Source: Candolleomyces eurysporus (lineage: Eukaryota > Basidiomycota > Agaricomycetes > Agaricales > Psathyrellaceae). Taken from it: a stretch of 64,000 bases of DNA. The DNA lies in NCBI GenBank assembly GCA_027579435.1, contig JANBPK010001486.1, positions 16,414 through 80,413 of the forward strand, given 5' to 3'. The translations under genes were made by a program, and so were the position numbers. The stretch's first letter is position 1; every line of letters starts with the position of its first letter. The notes beneath the pieces were generated by a model, which saw only the letters and a list, made by a program, of their open reading frames with translations, was not told the DNA's origin and ran no database searches. Shown piece by piece: positions 48,892-60,022 of this stretch.

Positions 48892-49171
48892 AATAGATGG
48901 AGATGGGTGGGAGTGAACCGATGCGACCAGTAAACACTCTCCAGGATTCCGACGTATCTTGAATATGTATATCTTGAACCGCTGAATATAGTTCTCCCCG
49001 ATAATGTTGTGCAATCTGCCACAAGTTTACCCCCATTCATGGATATTTATTACTGGGGTGAAGGATGGCGCAGGTGGAGGGAGGAGGGGAGAAGAAGAGT
49101 TGTTGTGATACTAAGAAGATAATATTATACATTAGTGTCCAAGAAATATACTGCTACAAGTATGGCAATTG

Positions 49172-51792
49172 TCAATTTGCGTTCAAGTTGAGGAGCTCCA
49201 ATGATGCTTTGTTAATATGGTCGAGGAAGAATCGCATAGGCCGGGAACCGTGCTGTTGGCTTTTCCATCGCTGGTATGAAAGTGGTTGAGCCTTGCTATC
49301 ATCAGCTTCGATCGCCTCCAACCGTCCTCTGTACCAGTTTTCCCGCCTATTGGTCCAGTGACCGTAGTTCTCACCGCATTCTGATTTCTCATAGTACCTA
49401 GTTAACGGCCACCATGATTTTAGCGCAGTCTGTCTCCCATCAGCTATAACAGAGGGAATCAGGGCTAAGTCTAAGAACGAATGAATTAGACATACAAGAG
49501 ACGCATTTGTAGAGACCGCAAATGATGTCAAGTTCATCCCTGGTTAACGCGTTGTCGGAAAATTGTGTGCCATCCAGAAGAACGGTTGAGGTTGCGCCCC
49601 AGTTTGCGGCAGGGTAGGATACTTTGGATAATCCTAGGGTCCCAAGTGCGAGCCTCCAGACAATGCCTCCCCTCTTGAGCGCTGCGTGCATGTGTGGTTG
49701 ACCAAGAAGCATTGTGCGACGAACGACATAGCTATCGTAATCAGCTTTGGTGAAAACATGATCTAGTGGACGTGTAGGGATCTCATAGCTCAGCCTCGGT
49801 TGGATGGGCATTTGATAGATAGAAAACCGAGGGTAAAGCACGCGGAATGGGATACCCCTCTGACCAAGGAAGAGCGCAATATCGTATTCGGTGACAGTCA
49901 TGGGAAGGCGGCACACTGTTAAGGCGTCGGGAGCGGAAATAAGGGCAATCCTCCAAGGGACTGTTGGGTTGGGGGGATGGAAAACGAAGTAGCGATTTAC
50001 GGCTTCATCCGCCCCATTATCACATTCTTGAAGAGGGATGCTTTGAAAGTCCCCGAATCGAGGGGTCAGTCTCACTGGCCGAATGCAGTCGTCTTCCAAG
50101 TCCCACATGCCGTTCAGTGGTTGCCGTTTATTGGAGATGTCGTCGAAGAACTTCATTGCCGCTGAGCAGTGACTGCTTGAAAGATATTCTGCCGGGAGAC
50201 TACTTTTGTTTCCAACAGCTCGAGTGAACAGATCCTTCAGTGAATCAGAGGACGACTGTGATGGAATCTGTGTCCCCGCGATGGGTGTGACAAAACCATA
50301 GTAGCCTCCGAAAACTTCCTCGACGTCGCCCACGACATCACTGTAGCTGAGGGTGGTCTGTTGGAGCGAATAATGCTGGAAACGGTCAGAGGGTGGATCG
50401 AGGTCGGTGTAGGAAGGGGGAGCGGGTTCAATGCTGGGTTCAGTGCGTGTCGTGAGGAAGGCTTCGTCGGAAGATGGAATGGGTGGAGGGATGTCATAGT
50501 CGTCGTCATCATCATCCCACTCATTATCTTCATTGGGGGCTCCAGGTTCAAGAAACTGATCGCAACAATCCCATTCATTGAAGAAGGAATCATAACGCGA
50601 CTGTTTCCTCCCATAAAGCGTGAGCGTATCCACCCTCTGTTTAGCAGGAACAGGGAGGCGCTGGTAGATGGTCCCGTCTTGGCAAGGCCACCATTCGAAC
50701 ACAGGGGCGGATTTGGTNGGGGGGGTCCTTCTCTCGGTTCAATCTCCTCTGTCGCTCGACCATAGTTTCCTTCTCTAGCATTAGGGCGTGTTGCTCCTCC
50801 CGTCTTTCAAAGAAAGCAATCCACGGCCGCTCATCGATAGGATCTGCAGAGCTGGAAGCGGGCCGTGTTCCTGGGGATAACCAGGGGGTGGGACTAGGTT
50901 TCAGGTGGGAGAAATACTGTGCAGTGAGGTGAGGGGATGGGCGGTACTCGTCATAGTGTAGCGAGGATCTTTTTGCAAGCATTTCTTCGGTCTCACCCCA
51001 CCGGTACCACACGGGAATGCCAAAAGTTAAGAACCATGCGAGCGGTGGCTGACCATCTATGGGATTCAGAACATCAATGATTGTCCCGGCACGAGGATTT
51101 TGGATGGTGTAGTGGGCGATCGGGGAAACAAGCAAGTCGTCTGACCATGCTTCTGGGAGTCCGGCCTCACGCAAGGCGGTTTTCAAGCTAACTTCAGTAA
51201 GGTCGGAGAAGCGGCGAGGATCTTCGGTCGGGTGCACTGCGCAAGCTATAAGGTAGGATAGGGCGCCAAACCACACCTGAAACCAAGCGCGCGAACGGCG
51301 AATGGATGCCTGCAGCCAGCCTTCCTGGCTGTGCATATTGCGGAAGCCGAGCGCCTTGGGAAGGAACGGGAGAACGCAAGGGGTATGGTAGCGATTTTTG
51401 AGACTAACGACGGCGGTATATACATCGTCTTCTAGGTCCTCCCACAGATTCGGCACTGGAAATCAATAGCCACGGACGTCCTTGGTTTCGTTGGTGAATT
51501 GCAGAATGGGCGGATGGCGGGCGAGTACTCCGACCAAAGGCCATGAGCTCCGATCCCAAGGGACTGCAGGGACAAAAGATGTCCATCCGAAAGCTTTCGA
51601 CCATGGACGGGGGTGTATAAAATCACGGTATTGCACAGTTGGGCGACGACCAGAGTCGGGCTTGAACGGGTTGTCGATGTCGACAGGAAATTCGTGTAAA
51701 TTGAGAGGTACATCCATGGGACTGTTGGGAGAGTAGTACAAAACGCCATTCACGATTTGAACGCGTCCGGTGGGAGGGGATGGTTTTGCCAT
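49172..51792 (-). CDS. Large protein of unknown function with one internal TGA
   Basis: The start at 51792 gives MAKPSPPTGRVQIVNGVLYY. The protein continues with FGWTSFVPAVPWDRSSWPLV, NRYHTPCVLPFLPKALGFRN, RSRAWFQVWFGALSYLIACA and LAWFLTFGIPVWYRWGETEE. These remind me of uncharacterised agaricomycete proteins, but I can name no domain. An acidic stretch (NEDNEWDDDDDDYD) follows. The last exon (49443-49172, after intron 49495-49444) reads CGENYGHWTNRRENWYRGRL and ends LELLNLNAN. The N at 50718 (C7 run) must be dropped to join KDPPTKSAPVFEWWPCQDGT. A single in-frame TGA at 51463-51465 lies in DVRGY-stop-FPVPNLWEDL, where TGG would fit. About 850 residues. It is possibly transposon-borne. Confidence 0.55.
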
Positions 51793-51840
51793 AGGGAAAG
51801 GTTTTCTTTTCCTTTGGTGGGAGGCTTTGCAATCCACGTG

Positions 51841-52362
51841 TCGAATATCGACGACGAAGACTGGAGCGGATGATGGGAAGGGGAATAGCAAGATCCCGCT
51901 GTGTCTAACTTGTGTTTCGAATATCGAAGGCACAAGAGTAGAGGGGGATGGTGCTGGCCAGGACTAGGAGTGAACCGACCATGAGCGTGACTATGATGGG
52001 TGACATGTGACACTGTGACTCCGAGTCAGCGTCCTCCTACTACCTTCCGTCCTTCTACTACCTTTCATCTCTGGGTGCCAAAAGCGTCGTCTTCGATATT
52101 CGAAGCGATAGTTAACTTGAAAGTGCTCAAAAGATGTCCTATCTCTCTAGCCCCACTGCTGCTGCGACTCAATTTGGTCTGGTGTGCTGTCTTCGACATT
52201 CGAAGCAGCGCATCTGAGCCAACCATCCATTAGCGAGGGTTGCTTGTACGCAGGCTCTCATTGCTTCTGTTATCTCGACAGGTTCTCCTGTTGTCTTCGA
52301 AATTCGAAGCAACTCAACCCAGATGCTTGCATGGTGCTGTCTTCTCGCCTTCGATGTTCGAA
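51841..52362. repeat. Array of six TTCGA-N3-TCGAA palindromes
   Basis: Sites are at 51841-51851 (TCGAATATCGA), 51915-51927 (TTCGAATATCGAA), 52091-52105 (CTTCGATATTCGAAG), 52191-52205 (CTTCGACATTCGAAG), 52295-52309 (CTTCGAAATTCGAAG) and 52349-52362 (CTTCGATGTTCGAA). Spacing is roughly 60-180 bp. The sequence between sites is not repeated. The arms are conserved while the central three bases vary, as expected for binding sites of a dimeric protein. The array fills the upstream region between the minus-strand gene starting at 51792 and a possible plus-strand gene at 52427. Confidence 0.8.
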
Positions 52363-52426
52363 ACGAGCGGCATCTCCTTGCCTCCTTTTCCCTCCTAAAT
52401 AAGGATACCTTGCAAGAACTCAAGCC

Positions 52427-52664
52427 ATGCCTCTTCCTCTCAGCGAACCCGCGAATTCCCCAGGTAAGGGAAATATCTTAGTGTCATAGCATAGTAAAAC
52501 TAATCCTGAAGACGAAGTCAGATATCCCTACTGCTCTCACCCAGCAAGATCAAGGCTCACCTCGAGTCCTTACCATCGCAAGTCAGAGGGAAGGCCACAA
52601 CTGGACTAACAATATTGCTCTTCGTGATCACATATGTCGTTGGCTTGACCTCGGGCGAATTTAG
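52427..52664 (+). CDS. Possible small spliced gene, unknown
   Basis: The model is 52427-52463 joined to 52522-52664 (GT..AG intron), encoding about 59 residues: MPLPLSEPANSP, then DIPTALTQQDQGSPRVLTIA and NNIALRDHICRWLDLGRI. It starts right after the palindrome array. It could instead be the first exons of a longer gene, since the following sequence (N at 52766) is unresolved. No family is recognised. Confidence 0.3.
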
Positions 52665-53161
52665 GCATCCAAGAGGGGCATCATCCGTTACTTCTTGACC
52701 GCCACCACCTGGCGCAATAACCCCTCCTGACCCCTTTCCCAGCGGTCAGCTCTTGAATGAGGTCANTTTTTTGTGCCAGGGCTTGAGGGGCGTATCGACT
52801 GACATCATCAACGGTTAAGCTATGGCGAAACCAGGGCCATCGCAGGGGAAAACCCAATCCGACGAGACGAATCCTTGCATACTTATCACCATTGTGACCC
52901 CCGGCTCCTGGCCAAATGAGGGCAGTCCGAATGCGGGGTTCCTATAGGATGGGCGGAACCTTGGAGCTCCGGTTCCAACACTCCATCTCTATTATTCCAT
53001 TCCAAGGCCCCGACTCATTCATTCTATACGCCATTGATGGCCTCATTACCCCAACCAACCGCTTCGAGGCTCTATGACCTAGGGTGCATCATATCAAGAG
53101 AGAGGGAGGGAACCCAGCAAAGTTCAACAAGGCTTCGTCTCCTTCGAACAATCAAACTGCC

Positions 53162-55307
53162 ATGGCGCTGTCATATGGTGAACACAACCTTGACTTGCAC
53201 AGCAAGACTCACCGTGATCATCAACTGCCCCCTATTTGGGAGGCGTTCAATCACCCATTACACCCTACATCCAACCCTGGTCGAACGTTCATGATCAAGT
53301 TAAAACCGACAATGGCGAGTATGAGCGCCTTGGCCGACTTTGAGACGAAACTGGAGGTGCCTAAAGGAAGGAAGCAGGATTTGGATCGTCAAGGTATGTA
53401 TTGGATTCGTCTATATCTGCGTAGCATGCCTGATAAATGTGGGGTCCTAGGTTTTCTAGAGCTAGTCTCAGGCGACTACTTGTTCGGCCGTAATGAGTTT
53501 GGGAGTCAAGATCCCATGGACGATGTCGTTCTGGCATGGGTTGTTGGCAGGTAAAGCGCTGGATAGCTGTATTTACCATCCGTGTAATTAACCGAGTGCC
53601 TATCCATCATTTTCAAGGGAGCTGCAAACCCCCGAGAAATGTCGTTATCTGTCGTGCTCCACCGAAAATGCCCTGGGACTACCAGAAACACGAACATTTG
53701 AGAAGGTCAGATGTGAGGAAGTCTGTCAACTCGAGCCTGTGCACAAGGATGGTGGCCGCTGCTATAGCATCGCGACTTCTTTCGAACGACAAAGGTCGGC
53801 ATTCGAGCCAGCAGCAAATGTCAAGTCCACTGTTAGAAGTGACGAAGCTTTAAAACTTCTCAAGGACTTGTCGGCCGTGAGTGCTCATCTCTGATCCAAA
53901 TGCGTAATCATGTTCTGACCATACAAACAGGCTGTAATGCCAATGGCCATGCGCAATATGGAGATGGCCCCAGCACATGTCCAGGAGATCATCAAGCGGC
54001 GGTTTGAATATCTGGAACTTCCCCGGATCAGTTTTCACGGGAACTGGGCTTATCCCGTACTTCAGTGCAATATTGCTGCGGCTGAGGCAGGAGGTAAGCG
54101 CCTGCCCTTTCATAACTGCTGAATACTGTTCCACTTACGCTATGACTTTCAGGCGATCTTTCAAAGCAAATGGGCTTCTTTGGGGGAGCCCACTTTGACG
54201 AGGGAGACGACCCATGCTGGTTCACCAACATGATAACCAGCTCCTCGTTGCCTGATGATTACGATCCGGGTTACTTCTTCCTCCTTGTTTATGGGGTCTA
54301 CACGCGTTTATCCAACGGAGGTGGTTTCAACTTTCACGGAAATGTCAAGCATGGCGGCTCAGGCCCATTTCCCCCAAGGGGAGAGAAACCGCCACCAAGT
54401 GCTTACCGATTAACCCTCATATCTTACCCTCCGGAGAGAGCAGTCGACCCAACCAAGACACGTCATCAAGTTCTGGCATCGTCGTGGAGGGGCACAGTCA
54501 TGAACACCCCCGAGATGCGCTATCCAGGGTAAGCTGATCCATATGTTTCCGGCGCCATACCCTTTGAGTCAAATTCTTACAATTGTCCAGATACGACCCG
54601 TCAAATCAGATTGAGCCCACGCGCTGCACCTTTTTCAGAGAAGGGCTAGGGCTCATGGACCATGATTCATACGCCGAGTTTGCAGTTCAGAACCTCTACC
54701 AGCTTCTCCGCTATGCAAGCAACCAGCTCAGTCCTCAGCTTGGGTTGAGGATGGAAAAGGACGATTTCTTTCGGCTGTTCTCGTACCTCCGGGAGGATGG
54801 TAACCGCATTCAGATGGAACCTTGGCAACATGCACCACCTTTCTGTGCTGATGACGAGAGTTTGACAGCGCTGCTCCATGAACGCGAAAAATCAGAACGT
54901 GAATGGGAGGCCTACTATCTCAAGACAGCCGTCTTTATCCCATATCGATTTGATCGTGACCCCAAGCTTCAGCAGGCTTGGCCGGGTCCTCCCCGTGGTA
55001 TGTGTTTACCTTGTCACTGGCATCCTATTCCAATTTGATAAACTCCTTCATAGACTCCTCTGATATCACGCTGTCCAGGCCCTTTGATAGTGGAATCAAC
55101 TCGGCAAGTAATGCTTCTCCAAACAAGCGCCCTTGCTCACAAGAAACCTGCAACTTGGAGCCTCAAGTAGCTGCAAATCACAAGCGTCAGCGCACAGGCG
55201 AATCTGAGCTTGCACATCCACAACGCACAGGCGGGCGTGTCTCCCGGAAGAAGGATAGAGGGAAAGAATTCTCACAGCCCCGTTGGTCTTTTCGTCAGCG
55301 CAAATAG
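53162..55307 (+). CDS. Predicted 2-oxoglutarate/Fe(II) dioxygenase, TET/JBP-like
   Basis: At least six exons with clean junctions: 53162-53553, about 53619-53877, 53931-54092, 54152-54530, 54592-54996 and 55053-55307. The catalytic pattern is complete. HxD is GAHFDEGDD (His 54191-54193, Asp 54197-54199). The distal His is in NVKHGGSGPF (54350-54352), 53 residues later. The 2OG-binding Arg is in AYRLTLISYPP (54407-54409). The residues around them (DYDPGYFFLLVYG; LSNGGGFNFHG) resemble the fungal TET/JBP class, known for oxidising 5-methylcytosine and for spreading with DNA transposons. The C-terminus is basic (RVSRKKDRGKEFSQPRWSFR), suiting DNA binding. The start at MALSYGEHNLDL has a good ATG context, but an upstream exon is possible. 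Substrate is inferred only. Confidence 0.62.
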
Positions 55308-55358
55308 ATCAGTGTCTTACACATACTTATAGAATATGCCTTTCTCCTGTCTCGAAAC

Positions 55359-57134
55359 TTGAACGTGCATAATTTGGAGCTAGAGCTGCTACAGCTCAAA
55401 GAGGAACTTCAGGCCACACAATCCCCCACGGCACCCTCAGAGACGGCTGGAATGGTTGACACCATCTGCCAGGCAAAAGAGGTTGTCGCTCTTCCTCCTA
55501 CTGACGTACACACTCTGGAGGAAATTGGGAAGCTACTGCTCGCCCTCAAGAGCTACCAGAATGCAACAGCGCAGCAGGCACAAACGGCACGGGCTGGACG
55601 AATCAGCATCGTTGAAGCTCGCACACGGGTTTGGCGCTGGATTGAATATACAGTGCCTACACTCGCAGGCCAGATTCTTGACGGCAAGCGAGCGGAGTGC
55701 TTGGGCAGCTGGGTCGCAGACCTCGCCAATACATGCTTCACGGTACTGCACCATCAGCACAATGCAAAAGAGTTCAACTCTCAGGACTATGGCGTCACCG
55801 GGCAGGGGGAGAGGGTTTGGCTATACGAGAATAAACGGCCCCGAGTTCTATCCATTGAGGAGGCCAAGGAGCAGGCGTGCATCATGGTATCCCAGATCGT
55901 GGCCTACTGGCTCAATGTCTCACCAGATGTCGACCAGAAGCTCTGCTGGTTTGTCATGGTGCTGATGGAGACGATTGGGTTGGAGGCGGTTTCTATGGAT
56001 CACGTCTGGAAAATGGTGTGCCATTTCACGCCTGCATATGTCGTTCTTTCCAGTGGAAGAAATGCCGCCAAAGCAACAAGCCGTGAGTCTGCGAAGGCAT
56101 TGAAGAATGAACTTCAACAGCACCCTATTTCAAACCCGTCAACGAAGGAGGGGTATCTCTACCTCCAGTATCAAGACTTGTTAAATAGAAAGCTGAGGCC
56201 TGAAGATGTGGATCCACACGGCTTCACGTGCACAAGTTCGTCGTTATTTGCCCACATGTGGAGACTGTCGTTACAGTACATTGAAGATCCCGACGCCAAT
56301 CCATCCGACGCCTTTTCAAACCTCCTTCGTGAAGATGCAGATTTCTATCTCCCAATACGTGAAGCTGCACCCACCCGTATTCGTGCCTGTGGCTCAGACG
56401 GTCCATATCATCCTACGACAATCGTCACCCTCCCTGGCATTTTCAGCGCCATTGTGCTACGTGCCTTCACATACCGTAGCAAATTCTTCTGGGATCGGCG
56501 AATGGTTTTCCATTCCTGGGAGGACCTTGACCAGGAGATTATGAGCGTCATGGATGATCATCCTGAGCTCTCTTTGAAGTCAGGATACTTTACCAACTTC
56601 AGGTCGTATGGGGTTCCGGTCATGCAGCGTACTATTGACAAGGCCAAGCAGTCATGGTTGTCATTGCAGGAAAGGGGATGGAATGACTACTGTGCAAACA
56701 ATCCAAAGAAATCATTTCTATCCACTCTCCGCTACTTCCGACCCCAGAGGCACGAATCCAAAATCTTCCCTTATCTAGGCGCACTTGGCGGATTTGCATT
56801 AACATGTGACCTTGCCTACGCTGGAGTATGTCAAAGGCCAACAGTTGACGAGATGGCTGAATGCATTGTGGAGCTGGATAAGGGCGCCTTGAGTGGCCTT
56901 CGGTTACTCGGTTTGGTGGAGGTCGACGCTGAAGAAACTGCGAGTAGGGGCAGGAAGGTCGAGGCTGTCAAGGAAGCTCTCCATAGCTTGGCAGGTCAGC
57001 TCAAAAAGACGCTGAGGGAAACAGAACAAAGCGCAGTTGGCCTGATGGTTGGTGATAATGCAGATTGGATTTTGCTGGAGCATTCTCTGTGCAAGTTTTC
57101 CCAAGCTCTCAACAAGAAGGCCTTGTCGATGTAG
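55359..57134 (+). CDS. Large unknown ORF, possibly continuing the dioxygenase gene
   Basis: A single 591-codon frame begins LNVHNLELELLQLKEELQAT, which looks like a coiled coil. The first in-frame ATG is at 55452, so the true 5' end is probably an upstream exon. The frame opens about 50 bp after the dioxygenase stop. A short intron ending at TATAG (about 55333) could join the two into one protein of over 1200 residues, but the donor would give an intron of only about 40 nt. Conserved-looking segments include WRWIEYTVPTLAGQILDG, GLEAVSMDHVWKMVCHFTPA and LALKSYQN. It ends CKFSQALNKKALSM. No known domain is seen. Confidence 0.5.
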   Translation: MNVHNLELELLQLKEELQATQSPTAPSETAGMVDTICQAKEVVALPPTDVHTLEEIGKLLLALKSYQNATAQQAQTARAGRISIVEARTRVWRWIEYTVPTLAGQILDGKRAECLGSWVADLANTCFTVLHHQHNAKEFNSQDYGVTGQGERVWLYENKRPRVLSIEEAKEQACIMVSQIVAYWLNVSPDVDQKLCWFVMVLMETIGLEAVSMDHVWKMVCHFTPAYVVLSSGRNAAKATSRESAKALKNELQQHPISNPSTKEGYLYLQYQDLLNRKLRPEDVDPHGFTCTSSSLFAHMWRLSLQYIEDPDANPSDAFSNLLREDADFYLPIREAAPTRIRACGSDGPYHPTTIVTLPGIFSAIVLRAFTYRSKFFWDRRMVFHSWEDLDQEIMSVMDDHPELSLKSGYFTNFRSYGVPVMQRTIDKAKQSWLSLQERGWNDYCANNPKKSFLSTLRYFRPQRHESKIFPYLGALGGFALTCDLAYAGVCQRPTVDEMAECIVELDKGALSGLRLLGLVEVDAEETASRGRKVEAVKEALHSLAGQLKKTLRETEQSAVGLMVGDNADWILLEHSLCKFSQALNKKALSM

Positions 57135-57660
57135 TCATCATTTGGTTAACACNAANTTCCCCCGCGCTCCGCCTCTTTTCCCCTCACAGACTAATCTCGC
57201 ACAGACGAGATTGCATATCAATGATCAACTTGTGCACAAAACATTCAAGTTTATACCCTCCCTTTCCATCTAACCACTCGCTCGCTATCTTGATACTTGC
57301 CCACTTTGGCCAATGCGCTACATCATCTTTCACCTCCTTCCGCATTTGCANCACCCCTTACCCCCCCCCCCCCCTCCGCTCTTCTCCCTGTGGACTGCAA
57401 AATTTCTTCGCTGCTTACCCCACTTCTCTTTGTTTCCGATAATTCACCTTTTTGTTTTGTTCGCTCTCCCGTCCTTCAAACCCTATGTTGACTGTTCTCT
57501 TGCCTGTTTTTCTTGCCCAATGCTCTGATGCGTGAATAATATACAAGAACACGAACTACTCAAAAGAAACCTGCAGTACACACTCCTGATGACCGGCGCA
57601 GGAAGGCAGTTATATGGTTAAATAAATAAAGCACCAATATCTACCGGAAACTACCGATCC
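57135..57660. other. Low-complexity spacer
   Basis: Pyrimidine-rich sequence with Ns at 57153, 57156 and 57351 and a long C-run near 57361. No gene is supported. Confidence 0.4.
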
Positions 57661-57662
57661 AG

Positions 57663-58849
57663 TCATCTAGTCGAGACTCTCCTAGGCCTAACGGGGTCTT
57701 GCGGATCATCCGGGAAATAGTCCTTGAACCAATCTAGGATATCGTCTAGCTCCATGTTTGACGCATCTTCGCCTGTGGCATTGCGGATAACCTCCCTCAG
57801 CTCTTCAACAGTGTCAAGGCCGGTATTCTGTTGGTCGAATCCCGCTCCATCCCGGGTTTTCTTCGAGCACTGGTGGGAGTATGGATAAAGGTTGCGAGGC
57901 ATTATGTGCTCGCACTTAGCACATTCGACAAACAATTCCCAGAATTTCGAAGCCTCTAGGCCATCGAACTCCAGTGTATGGAATAGCGCATTGACCGCAA
58001 CAACATCTTCAGAGAATTCAGCATAAGTTCCTATGGGTGTATCCTCAGCAGCAGCAGGGTCAACATAAAGGATGAAGACGCTCACGTTTGAGACGGTTGT
58101 AGCCGCGGGTTACGTCTTCAGAACTTTTTCCAGCCATCATACGGCGAAACCCACTTGCCCTCCTCTTACTCTCATTGAGCTCCTTCTCGTCCTTCATAAA
58201 ATCCCACATCTTCGGATCCAACGGTTTATCTATGTCCATAATTTTTAGAGTAAGAAACTTCAAAATAACAGTAATCTAAGCACTAACCTCGTTTCCTATA
58301 GATACTGGTCATCAACGTTTTCTGAGCATAAAACCTTTCAATGAGAACTAATGCACGTCATCTTAGCCATTATTCACCAGGAATATTCATTATCTTACTC
58401 ACCAAAATATCCGCAAGAATCTTCCTGTGCACATTCGGCAATGTACTCGCCAATATATGGGCGGAGCCTCTGGGATTCCTTATTCTCGTTAATGGCTTCC
58501 ACCATGGAGATCTTGGAGGCGGCGTATCTCTTGTTGTCCACGTATGCACAAAGGCAACAAGGGGCCAGGCAGTAATGATTCAGCATATATTGCTCAAGCT
58601 CGTCGGGAGGAACCCTTCGGCCGCAGGGATAAGCAGGCCTATACGATCGTCAGAGAGCTTGACAAGACACTCAAGAGGAAAGCGTGCTTACCAGTGCCAG
58701 TAACCCAAGTTGTTGGATTCGGAGTCCCATTCATAAATTGCGGGTCTCAACGTTGGGTCATGTGGGGTCTTCTGCGCTTCTAAGACACAGGTGCGCAATG
58801 CCTGAAGTCGAGAGAGGCGAACACGGAATGGTGGTGTGTACACGGGCAT
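57663..58849 (-). CDS. Unknown multi-exon gene with Cys-rich segments
   Basis: The start at 58849 gives MPVYTPPFRVRLSRLQALRT. Spliced exons then read VPPDELEQYMLNHYCLAPCC, LCAYVDNKRYAASKISM, IGEYIAECAQEDSCGYF, VLIERFYAQKTLMTSIYRKR, DPKMWDFMKDEKELNESKRR and FVECAKCEHIMPRNLYPYSH, followed by QC. It ends FKDYFPDDPQDPVRPRRVST at 57663. The CAKC...H..C spacing could bind zinc. The junction near 58085 (LKR to DTPIGTYAEF) is off by one nucleotide in my model. The gene sits between other accessory genes and may belong to a mobile element. I recognise no family and propose no function. Confidence 0.5.
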
Positions 58850-60020
58850 TGTGATTGGAACGGGATTAGAAACAACAGCGAAGACCTGTTTGGTTTGAAG
58901 CTGGGGAGATTGGATGGAAAGAGCGAAATGTTGAAGTGCAGATTGAGTCCAGGCGGCCTACTTATAGTCATCCACCTCTTTCCCTGACCCCCTCCCCCAT
59001 TGCACTCGGGTGTCACAGATGAAATGCCGTTTCCGGGTGGATTAAGCTATGCAAAAATAATTGAATGGCCACTGAAACTGTAACCTGGAGACCCTCTAGG
59101 GTTCGAGCGCGTCCTTGAAGCAGTTCAGCTAGTTTCCGGGTTCAACTTCAATCCGCAGGAGACAAGTCGACGATGGAATATACGGCATTGATGACTACCG
59201 ACGAACCGCATCACCGTTTCCAGGAACCTTACATCAACCCCTCCATCCCAAGTTCAGAATGGGACGTAACCTGCATTCTGAAACGAATTCTACAACTTGA
59301 GGATGTTGATGGAAACATGCCGGCCTTGTGGCTACTGTATCCTCTGGGCAAGAGGACAACTTGAACAAACTTCCAAAGATATCATTGTATCTGGAAAGGT
59401 TTGATACACAGTGCCGATCGCTCTTGTGCGATCGACCAGGCCACCGAAGCAGGTTGAAAGTTGCCAACTGGGGACAAGGTCCGTTGATATGTTTAAGACC
59501 ATCAATCAAGGAACGCTAATCAAACGAAGGTCATATCATAGGCTATGCAAAGGTCATATATCAAAGGCTATGTTGTCATCGTTCAACATGCAATGCGATC
59601 AATTGAATAGCGCTAATCAAATGATGTTAGGTCACGAAGTGTTTGCACCTTGGGATGTCTGCAAAGAGATTAAGCAAAGCGAAGATAGCATGGCAGAGCA
59701 GGTGTCGTGAGTGTTCTAATTCATGATCATTTATTTTGCACCCTCACCTCATCTGTTGCTCATGTCCAGGGCGTCTGGCATGATGAATCTGATCAACCAA
59801 CAATCAAACCAAGCACTGAAACGTTTGGCCCGACACACCTTACATGTACCGGATATGTCGGGCGTGTCGGTCTGCGTTACCACAAACACTGCAGCTTCCT
59901 CAGCAGAGTACATAATTTGCACCATATTTCAAGGCGTATTGTGAGCAACCTCCCCAACAGCAACCTCTTTTTCTTCTCCAGTTTTCTCTCATTCAAACCT
60001 CTTTTTCCTTGTGCAACAAA
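58850..60020. other. Intergenic, no clear gene
   Basis: The minus-strand promoter of the gene ending at 58849 and the plus-strand leader of the DUF6698 gene lie here. A 63-codon ORF at 59173-59364 starts MEYTALMTTDEPHHRFQEPY; it has no motif and no convincing splice partner. Confidence 0.35.
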
Positions 60021-60022
60021 GC

